From assembly GCF_963678635.1 (NCBI RefSeq), contig NC_087069.1:12468530-12532529 (forward strand): a stretch of 64,000 bases of DNA, in the 5' to 3' direction. This DNA is from Symsagittifera roscoffensis. Lineage: Eukaryota > Xenacoelomorpha > Acoela > Convolutidae. The position numbers and the translations under genes are program-made. This document shows positions 63,925 to 64,000 of the stretch, piece after piece; within the stretch, counting starts at the first letter, position 1, and the number at the start of each line of letters is the position of its first letter. The notes under the pieces were generated by a model. It was not told the DNA's origin, searched no databases, and was given only the letters and a program-made list of their open reading frames with translations.

Positions 63925-64000
63925 TAAGAAAAAGAAATTTTGCAGAAAATGGTGGAGTTATATAGTAGTAGTCTAATATAAGTCGTACGCTAATATTTCA

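Larger units (their letters stand above)
49558..64000. repeat. Head-to-tail array of a 7.76-kb virus-like unit
   Basis: Sequence at 49561 recurs at 57323, 53441 recurs at 61203 and 55561 recurs at 63321, always 7,760-7,762 bases apart with only scattered differences. Layout of a unit: A (minus), promoter, B (minus), ATTGG array, C (plus), AT-rich tract D, second B, truncated second C, 30-base filler, next A. The B-plus-C-start module therefore occurs twice per unit, 4.18 kb apart, and the two versions differ more than units do. The array begins at a contig edge and runs out of the window. Confidence 0.9.

Noticed and set aside
1-64000. Host genes, CRISPR arrays, rRNA or telomeric repeats
   Set aside because: Looked for on both strands; no exon series, spacer array, rRNA core or TTAGGG-type run was found.

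Overview
This window is eukaryotic and looks like a repeat-dense, AT-rich invertebrate genome. I see no host gene, no rRNA, no CRISPR array and no bacterial operon. Nearly every coding region belongs to a mobile element. The family resemblances (Ty3/gypsy-like elements, a zinc-finger protein of the kind that precedes family B DNA polymerases) recall cnidarians or other aquatic invertebrates, but that rests on memory and I cannot name the species.

Region 1 (1 to about 17.75 kb, plus strand) is the 3' part of a very large Ty3/gypsy-type LTR retrotransposon, far more GC-rich than its surroundings. It carries Gag-protease-RT-RNase H-integrase (1-7061), then a spacer with a purine tract, then about 9 kb of extra coding sequence (7568-16439), a second purine tract at 16470 and a probable 3' LTR. 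Two cargo domains stand out: a macrodomain-like C-terminus after integrase (about 6657-7058) and an SGNH/GDSL hydrolase domain with all block residues visible (8802-9248). The whole region is also strikingly enriched in the hexamer CTTGAG and, more loosely, CTNGAG.

Region 2 (about 17.75-22.8 kb, minus strand) is an orphan, broken Gag region of an unrelated element: no protease, RT or integrase follows it, apparently because the giant element lies where they should be. Region 3 (22.8-34.7 kb) is AT-rich and essentially gene-free, with small repeats, a C-rich strand-asymmetric patch at 25.44-25.66 kb and two copies of a SINE-like repeat. Region 4 (35.0-39.1 kb, plus) is a second Ty3/gypsy-like element with stop codons and frame breaks, truncated at the start of integrase. 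Region 5 (39.2-49.36 kb) holds a third SINE-like copy, a 167-bp TIR element, a decayed LINE reverse transcriptase (minus, 44.71-46.15 kb), a 1.23-kb TIR element abutting it, and a tRNA-derived SINE head.

A run of exactly 200 N (49358-49557) separates two contigs. Everything to its right (49558-64000) is a head-to-tail array of a nearly identical 7.76-kb unit. Each unit contains a truncated, frameshifted zinc-finger gene (A, minus) that resembles the N-terminus of polymerase-B-linked proteins of Polinton/adintovirus-like elements; a gene B (minus) open for 219 codons except for two in-frame stops; a five-fold ATTGG/ACGAC promoter-like array; a gene C (plus) with a textbook -1 frameshift heptamer and a C-terminal membrane anchor; an AT-rich repeat tract D; and a second, truncated B-C copy. 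I consider this array, together with the macrodomain and SGNH cargo of the giant retroelement, the most novel content.
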